Shown: in pieces, positions 56,788 through 64,000 of the stretch
Layout of the letters: every line of letters begins with the position of its first letter
Numbering within the stretch: position 1 is the stretch's first letter
The notes under the pieces: generated by a model
The model's database searches: none
What the model was told of the DNA's origin: nothing
The model's input: the letters and a program-made list of their open reading frames with translations, nothing else
Assembly (NCBI RefSeq): GCF_000764205.1
Contig: NZ_JQDZ01000022.1
Coordinates: 86,070-150,069, forward strand
Origin: Thalassotalea sp. ND16A
GTDB lineage: Bacteria; Pseudomonadota; Gammaproteobacteria; Enterobacterales; Alteromonadaceae
Reading direction: 5' to 3'
DNA: 64,000 bases
Translations under genes and position numbers: made by a program

Positions 56788-59044
56788 AATTATAGAGACT
56801 GATCCAGATCCTCTTACCCAAGAACTCATTATTGAAGGAGCAGGTTGTGCAAGTTGTGTTGGAAAAATAGAAACCGCCTTGAACGAAGTGAAAGGGGTAA
56901 AACATGCTGCAATGAACTTTGCTTTAAGAACTGTGACTGTAGCAGGAAGCGTAGATACAGCACAATTAATACAGGCTGTTGAGTCCATAGGGTATAACGC
57001 AACAAGCACGCAAAACAGCAGTGATGAAGAGCTACTCGATGAGAAAGAAGTAGCCGAGCAAAAATATTATCACAAACTGATGATGCAAATGTGGGTGGGC
57101 TTAGGCTTGGGTGTGCCTTTGATGGTTTATGGTTTACTGGGCGGGTCGATGACAGTTAATTCACCATTAGAACGCGGTGTTTGGTTGTTTATTGGTTTGT
57201 TGTGTGTTGCGGTGATGTTTTTTGCCGGTAAGCATTTTTATGTTGGTGCTTATAAATCCTTTGTCAATCATAGTGCCAATATGGATACCTTAATAGCACT
57301 AGGTACGGGCACGGCCTGGCTATATTCTATGGTAGTGGTGATAGACCCGTTATTTGTGCCAGAAATGGCGAGACATGTTTACTTTGAAGCCACTGCAATG
57401 ATCATCGGTTTAATCAATTTAGGTCTGGCACTTGAAATGAAAGCTCGGGGTAGAACAAGTGAAGCGATAAAGCGTTTGATTGGCTTACAGGCAAAAACGG
57501 CCAGAGTGATTCGTGATCAGCAAGAGGTCGATATTGCCATAGCGCAAGTGTTGCTAAACGACTCTGTTCGGGTACGTCCAGGCGAGAGGGTTGCTGTTGA
57601 TGGTGTTGTTTTTGAGGGGGCAACATCCATTGATGAGTCGATGTTAACGGGCGAGCCTATGCCAGTTAAAAAAACAGCTGGTGATGAAGTGGTGGCCGGC
57701 ACAATTAATAAAACCGGATCTATTGTCTTTAAGGCTACCCGTGTTGGCAAAGATACCGCGCTTGCCCAAATTATTAATATGGTTAAACGGGCGCAGAATT
57801 CAAAACCACCCATTGGTCGTTTGGCGGACCTAATATCGGCCTATTTTGTTCCTGTGATCATGATAATCGCCATCGCCAGTGCTATGGTTTGGCTTAATTT
57901 TGGACCTGAGCCAAGCATAGCTTTTGCAGTGGTTTCAGCAACGACAGTATTAATTATCGCTTGTCCTTGCGCCTTAGGGTTAGCAACGCCGATGTCGGTC
58001 ATGGTTGGAGTCGGCAAAGCCGCCGAGGCCGGTGTGCTTATTCGAAATGGAGAAGCCTTACAAACTTCATCAAGAATAACCGCCATGGTGTTAGATAAAA
58101 CCGGGACCATTACTCTTGGTGCTCCGAAAGTAACCGACATCCTTGTGGTTAATGACATGGATGACAATATCATTCTTGGCATCATATCAAGCTTAGAAGC
58201 CGGGTCTGAGCATCCGTTGGCACAAGCTATTGTCGAGTCAGCTAGTGAAAAAAATCTTGCTTTAACTAAGGTAGAGGCTTTTAAAGCCATAGCCGGACGT
58301 GGAGTACAAGGAATTGTAAATAGCGATAATTTATTCTTCGGTAATGAAATGCTAATGCTCGAACAAGACATTGCCCTTAACAAAGACATGATAGCCAGTG
58401 CCCAACAATTGGCAAGTGCAGCAAAAACCCCCATGTATTTTGCCATAAACGGAAAATTAGCCGCCATTATGGCCGTATCCGATCCGATAAAAGAAGACTC
58501 TGTATCTGCGATACAGCGCCTTCAAGGTAATGGTATTCGTGTGGTGATGTTAACCGGTGATAACCAAGTAAAAGCGAAAGCTGTTGCTGAAAAAGTTGGC
58601 ATTAACGAATTTTTTGCTGAAGTATTACCAGAGGATAAATCAACTAAAATTGCTGAACTGCAAGCACAAGGTGAGATTGTTGGTATGACCGGGGATGGGA
58701 TTAACGATGCTCCAGCCTTAGCACTCGCCAATGTAGGTTTTGCCATTGGTACCGGTACTGATGTGGCGATAGAGAGTGCCGATGTAACCTTAATGCGCGG
58801 CTCGCTGCATGGCTTGGCCGATGCTATAGCGATCAGTAAAGCAACGCTACGCAATATTAAGCAAAATCTATTTGGTGCTTTTATTTATAACGTAGCCGGG
58901 GTGCCATTTGCTGCAGGTATTTTATACCCATTTTTTGGTATGTTGCTTAGCCCGGTAATTGCAGGTGCGGCGATGGCGTTTTCTTCATTAACGGTGGTTA
59001 GCAACGCTAACCGCCTACGCTTTTTTAAACCGAAAGAGCACTAA
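56780..59044 (+). CDS. copA: Copper-exporting P1B-type ATPase CopA
   Basis: 754 residues from ATG 56780, preceded by AAGGAGA; an in-frame TTG five codons upstream is not preferred. One N-terminal HMA domain with GAGCASC (Cys23, Cys26) is followed by eight membrane helices, the actuator motif MLTGEPMPV, the ion-path CPC in [13 protein letters not shown], the phosphorylation site DKTGTIT, SEHPLA and the hinge [11 protein letters not shown]. It exports Cu(I) from cytoplasm to periplasm at the cost of ATP, where the Cus-like pump and CopC could take over. It is under an apparent MerR-type promoter. Confidence 0.95.
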   Translation: MSKIIETDPDPLTQELIIEGAGCASCVGKIETALNEVKGVKHAAMNFALRTVTVAGSVDTAQLIQAVESIGYNATSTQNSSDEELLDEKEVAEQKYYHKLMMQMWVGLGLGVPLMVYGLLGGSMTVNSPLERGVWLFIGLLCVAVMFFAGKHFYVGAYKSFVNHSANMDTLIALGTGTAWLYSMVVVIDPLFVPEMARHVYFEATAMIIGLINLGLALEMKARGRTSEAIKRLIGLQAKTARVIRDQQEVDIAIAQVLLNDSVRVRPGERVAVDGVVFEGATSIDESMLTGEPMPVKKTAGDEVVAGTINKTGSIVFKATRVGKDTALAQIINMVKRAQNSKPPIGRLADLISAYFVPVIMIIAIASAMVWLNFGPEPSIAFAVVSATTVLIIACPCALGLATPMSVMVGVGKAAEAGVLIRNGEALQTSSRITAMVLDKTGTITLGAPKVTDILVVNDMDDNIILGIISSLEAGSEHPLAQAIVESASEKNLALTKVEAFKAIAGRGVQGIVNSDNLFFGNEMLMLEQDIALNKDMIASAQQLASAAKTPMYFAINGKLAAIMAVSDPIKEDSVSAIQRLQGNGIRVVMLTGDNQVKAKAVAEKVGINEFFAEVLPEDKSTKIAELQAQGEIVGMTGDGINDAPALALANVGFAIGTGTDVAIESADVTLMRGSLHGLADAIAISKATLRNIKQNLFGAFIYNVAGVPFAAGILYPFFGMLLSPVIAGAAMAFSSLTVVSNANRLRFFKPKEH

Positions 59045-59071
59045 TTACTTTGATAAAAGCTTAAGGTGACA

Positions 59072-59455
59072 ATGATGTTAACAGTAAATTTGCTAGGACT
59101 GGGCTTAATAGCTTTGATTGTGTGGTGGTTTTGGTTATATAAGCCCAAACTGGTGAAAGCAAAAAATGTACAGGATAAAGAAACCTCTAATGAGGGAGAA
59201 ATTACCGTAGTTGTCGAGGATGGCGTTTATCAACCCGCCCATATTTCTATCAATGAAAATAACTCTGTTCGGATTAATTTTATTCGAAAAGATGCCAGCC
59301 CATGTGCGGCAACGGTAGTTTTTCCTGATTTAGACATCAGTGCCGAATTGCCATTAAATAAACCCCTTGTTGTTCCTCTGCCAGCCATGAATAAAGGTCT
59401 GTATGCATTTCATTGTCAAATGAAAATGTACTCCGGAAGTTTGTTAGTTGAATAA
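59072..59455 (+). CDS. Membrane-anchored cupredoxin-domain protein
   Basis: 127 residues; ATG 59072 or 59075 follows AAGGTG, in preference to an upstream GTG. One N-terminal helix (LLGLGLIALIVWWFWLY) precedes a cupredoxin fold (about 45-127) with putative copper ligands Cys (ASPCAATVV), Cys/His in FHCQMKM and the terminal GSLLVE strand. It would receive or hold copper on the periplasmic face next to CopA, and is 28 bp downstream of copA in the same unit. Confidence 0.82.
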   Translation: MMLTVNLLGLGLIALIVWWFWLYKPKLVKAKNVQDKETSNEGEITVVVEDGVYQPAHISINENNSVRINFIRKDASPCAATVVFPDLDISAELPLNKPLVVPLPAMNKGLYAFHCQMKMYSGSLLVE

Positions 59456-59510
59456 GATAGATCTGTTTAAAATTAGTGGATTAAATAACTAAGCTTGAGA
59501 GGAACCATCT

Positions 59511-59893
59511 ATGAGTGATTTAGCTCATAGAGTAGGCGTGAAAGCATTAAATTTAGTGATTAGAACGCTAAAACTTGATGGAATTACCGAGCTAAATAAG
59601 GACATGATATTGGATGAAATCGATGGAAGTTTTGGCATTGATGCGGTGTCATTTGATGACGAAAAGCATGAATTACATTTGCTTACGATGCATCAAATAT
59701 AGATTTAGATGGTATCGAAGAGATAATCAGAAAACATGATGCCGATATTTCAGACCGTTGGTGGAATCATATTAAAGAAGATTATTACAAATTTGTTGAC
59801 CAAAACGTTAAGGACAATGCCGAGCATACACCTTGGAATTGTCATAAACTGCTCCCAGGATCAGGTAAAAAAGTAAATGATTCATTGCAGTGA
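59511..59893 (+). pseudogene. Frameshifted small metal-associated protein
   Basis: The frame from ATG 59511 (MSDLAHRVGVKALNLV) stops at 59702. From about 59675 the +1 frame continues cleanly AYDASNIDLDGIEEIIRKHD, then a Trp/Tyr-rich WWNHIKEDYYKFVDQN and HTPWNCHK, to a stop at 59893. The total of 383 bases is one short of 128 codons, pointing to a single-base loss near CATTTG. The first part looks like an HMA-like beta-alpha-beta fold without CxxC. Third gene of the copA unit. Decay, a sequencing error or a programmed shift are all possible. Confidence 0.65.
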
Positions 59894-60005
59894 ACGGTTA
59901 ATTAATGCAAAACTCTACCTATCTAAGGTTAAGTGAAAGCTCTTAAATTGCAGAATAAAGCTTCTCAAATTCAACCAATATTACTACTAATTAGGTATAA
60001 ATCTT

Positions 60006-60950
60006 ATGCAAGAAAAAGCGTATTCAATTGGCACCCCAGGACAAAAATGGGGCAATGAAGAAAAGCAGGCATGGTTTGCCAAACAAGTCATTAAACGCTC
60101 ATACCAAGACCTGGTAGTGACAAAAATAGCAGCATTAAATGAACGATTTGATGTGCAACAATACGGCGAACTTGCTTATGAAAGCCTTGGCAATGGTGCG
60201 AAGAACTACCCGTTATTTATCATCAAAAGCCGTAACTGGGATAAAAATAAAGGCACCATTTTAGTCACCGGCGGTGTACACGGCTATGAAACCAGTGGCG
60301 TACAAGGCGCAATCCGTTTTGTTGAAAGCAACGCACAAGCCTATAGTGAACACTTTAATATCATTGTCGCACCCTGTTTAAGCCCATGGGGTTATGAAAC
60401 CATAAACCGCTGGAACCCAAATGCCATCGATCCAAATCGCTCATTCTATCAAGACAGCCCGGCAGCAGAGTCGGCTTTGTTGATACAACATATTGCAAAG
60501 ATGAAAGCAGAGCTAAATTTTAATATCTTGGCGCATTTTGATTTACACGAAACCACAGATACCGACAACAGCGAATTCAGACCGGCCCTTGCTGCCCGAG
60601 ATGCCATTGAACAAAAAAACTGGAACATTCCTGACGGATTCTACTTAGTCGGCGATACGATTCGACCGCAGGTTGATTTTCAAACGGCAATGATCAAATC
60701 GGTAGAGCAGCTAACCCACATTGCCCCGGCAGATGCAGACGGAAAACTCATCGGCGTACCGTTATCGCAATTTGGCGTGATCAACTATGCCACCAAAGAA
60801 CTTGGCCTATGTGCCGGTTTTAGTGATTCAGAGTACTGTACCACCACCGAAGTGTACCCAGACAGCCCGAAAGTTGACGATGAAAATTGCATTGTTGCGC
60901 AAGTGGCGTCAATTACCGGTGGCTTAGATTTCATACTTAGCAAAAAATAA
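60006..60950 (+). CDS. M14-type (succinylglutamate desuccinylase-like) metallopeptidase
   Basis: 314 residues. Zinc ligands fit GGVHGYETSG (H-x-x-E) and the His in HFDLHETTD; the substrate carboxylate-binding type motif is NPNAIDPNRSF. No signal peptide, so probably cytoplasmic. The M14/AspA fold hydrolyses C-terminal or N-acyl amino-acid bonds. No strong ribosome-binding site and no tight neighbours; a terminator follows. Confidence 0.82.
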   Translation: MQEKAYSIGTPGQKWGNEEKQAWFAKQVIKRSYQDLVVTKIAALNERFDVQQYGELAYESLGNGAKNYPLFIIKSRNWDKNKGTILVTGGVHGYETSGVQGAIRFVESNAQAYSEHFNIIVAPCLSPWGYETINRWNPNAIDPNRSFYQDSPAAESALLIQHIAKMKAELNFNILAHFDLHETTDTDNSEFRPALAARDAIEQKNWNIPDGFYLVGDTIRPQVDFQTAMIKSVEQLTHIAPADADGKLIGVPLSQFGVINYATKELGLCAGFSDSEYCTTTEVYPDSPKVDDENCIVAQVASITGGLDFILSKK

Positions 60951-60974
60951 TGTTGGCTAATTAGCAGGCTAGAA

Positions 60975-61007
60975 AATAAAGCCATTTTAGACGTAAATGG
61001 TTTTATT
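60975..61007 (+). terminator. Terminator after M14 peptidase gene
   Basis: AATAAAGCCATTT / AAATGGTTTTATT stem with one G-T wobble, then CTTTT, 25 bases after the stop. Confidence 0.7.
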
Positions 61008-61148
61008 CTTTTAGCTATATGCATTTCTTCCGAGATACAAAGATTCTTTCCAATATTTCACCACTCATAGATAGTGCTTTGAATATATTGAAATAAAAGA
61101 TAAAGTGATGATATAAATTAAATGAAGACGATTAATCCTTGAGTCGGA

Positions 61149-61694
61149 ATGATGATTTTCCCAGTTTTGAAAACCCAAAGTTTAGTTATCAGGGCCTTTG
61201 AAAAAAAGGATTTAGCTACGTTCTCTGAGTATCGGTCACAAGACGTGGTGGCAAAATATCAAAGTTGGACAAGCTACACCTATCAAGATGCCGTTGAGCT
61301 TTTTGAAAGTATGGATTATTCGACTTTCGGTACGGCAGGAAACTGGTATCAACTTGCAATAGCATCGCTTACTTCAGATGAGTTAATTGGTGATCTAGCG
61401 GTACACTTTATCGATGAAGAACAAATAGAAATAGGCTTTACAGTTTCCCCTCAACATCAAGGTCAAAACATTGCAACAGAAGCCGTATCAACATTTTTAC
61501 GCTATGTGTTCGATGAACTTAATAAACATCGGGTGGTGGCTACGACAGATGCAAAGAATACAGCGTCATATCGGCTTCTTGAAAAATTATCGTTTCGCCG
61601 AGAGGGTCACTTCATTCAAAATATATTTTTCAAAGGTGAGTGGGGGGATGAATATCAATATGCATTATTACGTTCTGAACAAAAATTCACATAA
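61149..61694 (+). CDS. GNAT N-acetyltransferase (RimJ/RimL type)
   Basis: 181 residues. The N-terminal TQSLVIRAFEKKDL is the usual opening strand. The acetyl-CoA-binding motif A is IEIGFTVSPQHQGQNIATEAV (about 98-118), with motif B HRVVATTDAKNTASYRLLEKL and LSFRREGHF. It transfers acetyl groups to an unknown amine or protein N-terminus in the cytoplasm. Monocistronic by position; two adjacent ATGs (61149, 61152). Confidence 0.9.
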   Translation: MMIFPVLKTQSLVIRAFEKKDLATFSEYRSQDVVAKYQSWTSYTYQDAVELFESMDYSTFGTAGNWYQLAIASLTSDELIGDLAVHFIDEEQIEIGFTVSPQHQGQNIATEAVSTFLRYVFDELNKHRVVATTDAKNTASYRLLEKLSFRREGHFIQNIFFKGEWGDEYQYALLRSEQKFT

Positions 61695-61871
61695 CGAGCT
61701 GTTTAACAAGGACAAAATACAGTTGCCTTTTGCTCCTTCGTCGCTTATTTTAGCCAACTATGTTTAGCCTGTTCCCCGGGCGTTGATCATTAAAGGATTT
61801 AGTGTATGTCTAAAATTTCCAGAGTAAATTGCACTTATCAGCGGTAAAAATGGAACTTTTTATACGAACAT

Positions 61872-63188
61872 ATGGTTATGAATAAATACGTTATGCCAAG
61901 AGCCTTAAACTTTTTAAAAAGATTACTTATAACTTTAGGGATATCGCTATTTCTATCAACTTCAACAGTTCTCGCAGAAAATAATGAACCAGCCCCAAAT
62001 ATTGTTTTAATTGTTACTGACTATATGGGCTATGCAGATATAGAACCTTATGGTTCAAGTGATATAAAAACGCCGTCACTCAATGCGCTAGCTGAGCAAG
62101 GGCTTCGTTTTTCGAACCATTATTCTGCCGCCCCTGCTTGTATTCCCTCCCGCGCATCTTTAATGAGTGGCAAGTACCCTGCAAAAGTAATAGAAAGTTT
62201 TGAACTGGAAAGAGGGCGAGGATTACACTCAAACAATAACAATTTACTCAGCGGACTGAAAGCGAGTGGATACAAAACCGCGTTAATTGGCAAGTGGCAC
62301 CTTGGCGCAGAGAAAAACTTTAGGCCAAACGATCATGGCTTCGATTATTTTTTAGGATTCAACTCCTGGACATTGGGATACCATACTCACCTTACCTCAG
62401 ATGGTGAGCCTGGCCTAGTGAGAAATAAAAAGCCAGCAATTGAAAAAGGCTACTTAACCGATATTTTTACCGAAGAGGCCGTACAGTTTATCGATGAAAA
62501 TGCAGACAATCCTTTCTTTATTTATCTTTCCTATAATGCCGGCTTGCCACCTTATCAAGCACCTGATCTAGCAAAATCTGAGTGGGACTCAGGCTGGGAT
62601 GCCAATGAAGCTACAAGGGCGGACTATATTGCGATGATAGAAAGGATGGATCAAGGCATAGGCAAGGTTCTTAACAAGTTACGCGAAGATGAACTCGAAG
62701 AAAATACGCTGGTAATTTTCACTTATGATCATGGCGGCCGTCACCTCGTTGACTCAGGACCACTATTTCATGGCTTTGGTACATTGTGGGAGGGGGGGAT
62801 CCGTGTTCCTTTAATCATCCGCTGGCCAAACCGAGTGAATAAAGCAGACGTTGTTGAAACGCCTACAATCGCTATGGACCTTACCGCGACAATGCTTGAC
62901 GCCGCACAGGCTGATAGTGTCATCGACTCCCTAGATGGGACAAGCTTATTCGACATTATGAAAAACTCGGATAAATTTGAGAATCGCAATTTATATTGGC
63001 GGCGTGGAAAGATGAAAGCTGTCCGTAACAATAACTGGAAATATGTGGTGGATGGACATTCACAATTACTGTTCAATCTAGACGCTGACATCAGTGAAAG
63101 AAATAACGTATTTCATAAGTACCCCCAAAAAGTTAATCAACTTAGACGAAAGCTAGCAGACTGGGAGAATACCCTAGATGAGCATTAA
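61872..63188 (+). CDS. Divergent S1-family sulfatase
   Basis: 438 residues with a signal peptide ending near STVLAE. The formylglycine precursor Cys90 lies in CIPSR, followed by GKWHLG. Two usual metal motifs are altered: the N-terminal double Asp is Asp50-Tyr51 (VTDYMGY) and the late D-N-G is D-H-G (TYDHGG). The rest, including LWEGGIRVPLIIRWP, is intact. It lies about 34 kb from the main glycan locus and has no clear ribosome-binding site. It may act on a different sulfate ester or with altered metal coordination. Confidence 0.85.
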   Translation: MVMNKYVMPRALNFLKRLLITLGISLFLSTSTVLAENNEPAPNIVLIVTDYMGYADIEPYGSSDIKTPSLNALAEQGLRFSNHYSAAPACIPSRASLMSGKYPAKVIESFELERGRGLHSNNNNLLSGLKASGYKTALIGKWHLGAEKNFRPNDHGFDYFLGFNSWTLGYHTHLTSDGEPGLVRNKKPAIEKGYLTDIFTEEAVQFIDENADNPFFIYLSYNAGLPPYQAPDLAKSEWDSGWDANEATRADYIAMIERMDQGIGKVLNKLREDELEENTLVIFTYDHGGRHLVDSGPLFHGFGTLWEGGIRVPLIIRWPNRVNKADVVETPTIAMDLTATMLDAAQADSVIDSLDGTSLFDIMKNSDKFENRNLYWRRGKMKAVRNNNWKYVVDGHSQLLFNLDADISERNNVFHKYPQKVNQLRRKLADWENTLDEH

Positions 63189-63293
63189 TCGAAGTTGCTC
63201 AATGGGACTAATAACATCGTCATGGTTTTTGTAAAATGGGGAAAAGCACGCACCAATATTATTTGCCTGTTAGTAAGGCGTTGATACTCACGG

Positions 63294-63842
63294 ATGGTTA
63301 TGCCTTTACATAAAATAATAATACTCTGTAGCTTTTGTCTGTTGCTATGTTCATGTGTTGTTAAGCCAACTGTAACTTCCGCATATGATAAAAAATGTCA
63401 GATAGTTAAAAAGAAAGTAGAGCTTTCTGTTGAACAAGTCCAATTCTTTGAACAATTAAACTGTTCCGGAAAAGATGAGTTAGCCATTGCATCTGGTCTT
63501 AACCTCAGGACGATACAACGAATAGAGAAAGAGGCCTCTGCTTCGTTGCAGTCGAGAAAGTCTTTAGCTTCAGCATTAGATATAGATACCTTAGATCTTG
63601 AATACCAGGAATCAAAGAAGATGAAACAATACGAATATAAAACGCTAGAAATTGAAAATAAAGAAGGCTTTCTTAGCGGAATTAAAAAACAGCAATTGCC
63701 GGATTTGGCCGAACTATTCAATAAAGAAGGCATGAACGGCTGGCTTGTTGTACAAATTTTAACACCCGAATCAGCACAGGGTGCCTGGTCTGCTAAAACA
63801 GGAAAAAATGGTAGCCCTGTTGCAAAGAGAGATTGTTGCTAA
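63294..63842 (+). CDS. Lipoprotein with XRE-like HTH segment and DUF4177 domain
   Basis: 182 residues. A hydrophobic N-terminus with a lipobox-like LCSC (Cys21) precedes a stretch (about 47-101) that resembles the latter half of an XRE helix-turn-helix: ELAIASGLNLRTIQRIEKEA then SLQSRKSLASALDID. Residues about 110-156 (MKQYEYKTLEIENKE, LAELFNKEGMNGWLVVQIL) match DUF4177, beginning at an internal Met as if once separate. XRE plus C-terminal small domain is a known cytoplasmic regulator layout; the lipoprotein-like start replaces the first helices. Export of a DNA-binding fold would be strange, so the start or the HTH reading may be wrong. Confidence 0.6.
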   Translation: MVMPLHKIIILCSFCLLLCSCVVKPTVTSAYDKKCQIVKKKVELSVEQVQFFEQLNCSGKDELAIASGLNLRTIQRIEKEASASLQSRKSLASALDIDTLDLEYQESKKMKQYEYKTLEIENKEGFLSGIKKQQLPDLAELFNKEGMNGWLVVQILTPESAQGAWSAKTGKNGSPVAKRDCC

Positions 63843-64000
63843 ATAGTCCAGCTATATCGTTATAGCAATTACAGTGAGCTTACGGCGGGATAGTGTGACA
63901 TGGCAAGTTGAGTTATTTAGAATGGCGCTAACCCAGTCTATGACTGAGTTATCTCTTGATTTTGTTGGTAGTTCCAAGGGAGGTAATGCTCAGGATTTTG

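Noticed and set aside
57841..58467. 208-codon antisense ORF within copA
   Set aside because: Shadow of the strongly coding copA frame; no independent start signal or motif.
63895..64000. GTG-started reading frame open to the right edge (VTWQVELFRMALTQS...)
   Set aside because: Only about 35 codons visible, no ribosome-binding site and no recognised similarity; cannot be supported as a gene.

Overview
The window reads as chromosome from a marine gammaproteobacterium of the Alteromonadales, most likely Colwellia/Thalassotalea-like. This is inferred from the AT-leaning composition, TIGR01782-type TonB receptors, the tesA-ybbA-ybbP and yciB/yciI housekeeping blocks, and a short palindromic repeat of a kind I associate with that group. 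No rRNA, tRNA, CRISPR array, complete insertion sequence or prophage was seen.

Region 1 (1-28,100) is a large polysaccharide-utilisation locus. It holds two tandem paralogous TonB-dependent receptors (the first cut by the window edge), a GH2 beta-galactosidase, three sulfatases, a GH20 hexosaminidase, three GH18-type enzymes (two with LamG domains), a GH16 endo-enzyme, a LacI-type regulator, a GH29 alpha-L-fucosidase and a GH33-type sialidase. A decayed second fucosidase lies between a GH18 gene and the GH16 gene. Sialidase, fucosidase, sulfatases, endo-acting GH16, beta-galactosidase and hexosaminidase together fit stepwise breakdown of sulfated, sialylated, fucosylated poly-LacNAc glycans (mucin O-glycan or keratan-sulfate-like) rather than an algal polymer; this is inference. 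A roughly 63-nt leader element with a covarying hairpin precedes both the second receptor and the double-LamG GH18 gene. From about 21.8 kb the DNA looks more GC-rich, as if the distal half were added later.

Region 2 (28,100-40,070) begins with a poor ORF and a 620-bp gap. Then comes an odd secreted protein with two HU-like DNA-binding segments and five GHVT repeats. Housekeeping genes follow: tesA, ybbA/ybbP, a TIGR01777 epimerase, an AI-2E-family permease, a small membrane protein, yciI, yciB, a sulfotransferase and an M24 peptidase.

Region 3 (40,469-59,900) is a copper/silver-handling island. It contains a Met/Cys-rich periplasmic protein, a DUF411 lipoprotein, CusC-, CusB- and CusA-like efflux proteins, CopC, CopD, an NTF2-like protein, a P-type ATPase, a cupredoxin and a frameshifted small gene. 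Its striking part is a CusA fused to a C-terminal PepSY membrane domain, followed with stop-start overlap by a PepSY / 2Fe-2S / FAD-NAD(P)H reductase. This suggests metal efflux coupled to transmembrane electron transfer. CusB carries two C-terminal CusF-like domains, and the second has lost its copper ligands. A GntR regulator and a divergent TonB receptor sit inside the island. The ATPase has a MerR-type 19-bp-spacer promoter, but no MerR gene is in view.

Region 4 (60,000-64,000) has an M14-type metallopeptidase, a GNAT acetyltransferase, a divergent sulfatase and a lipoprotein joining an XRE-like helix-turn-helix segment to a DUF4177 domain.
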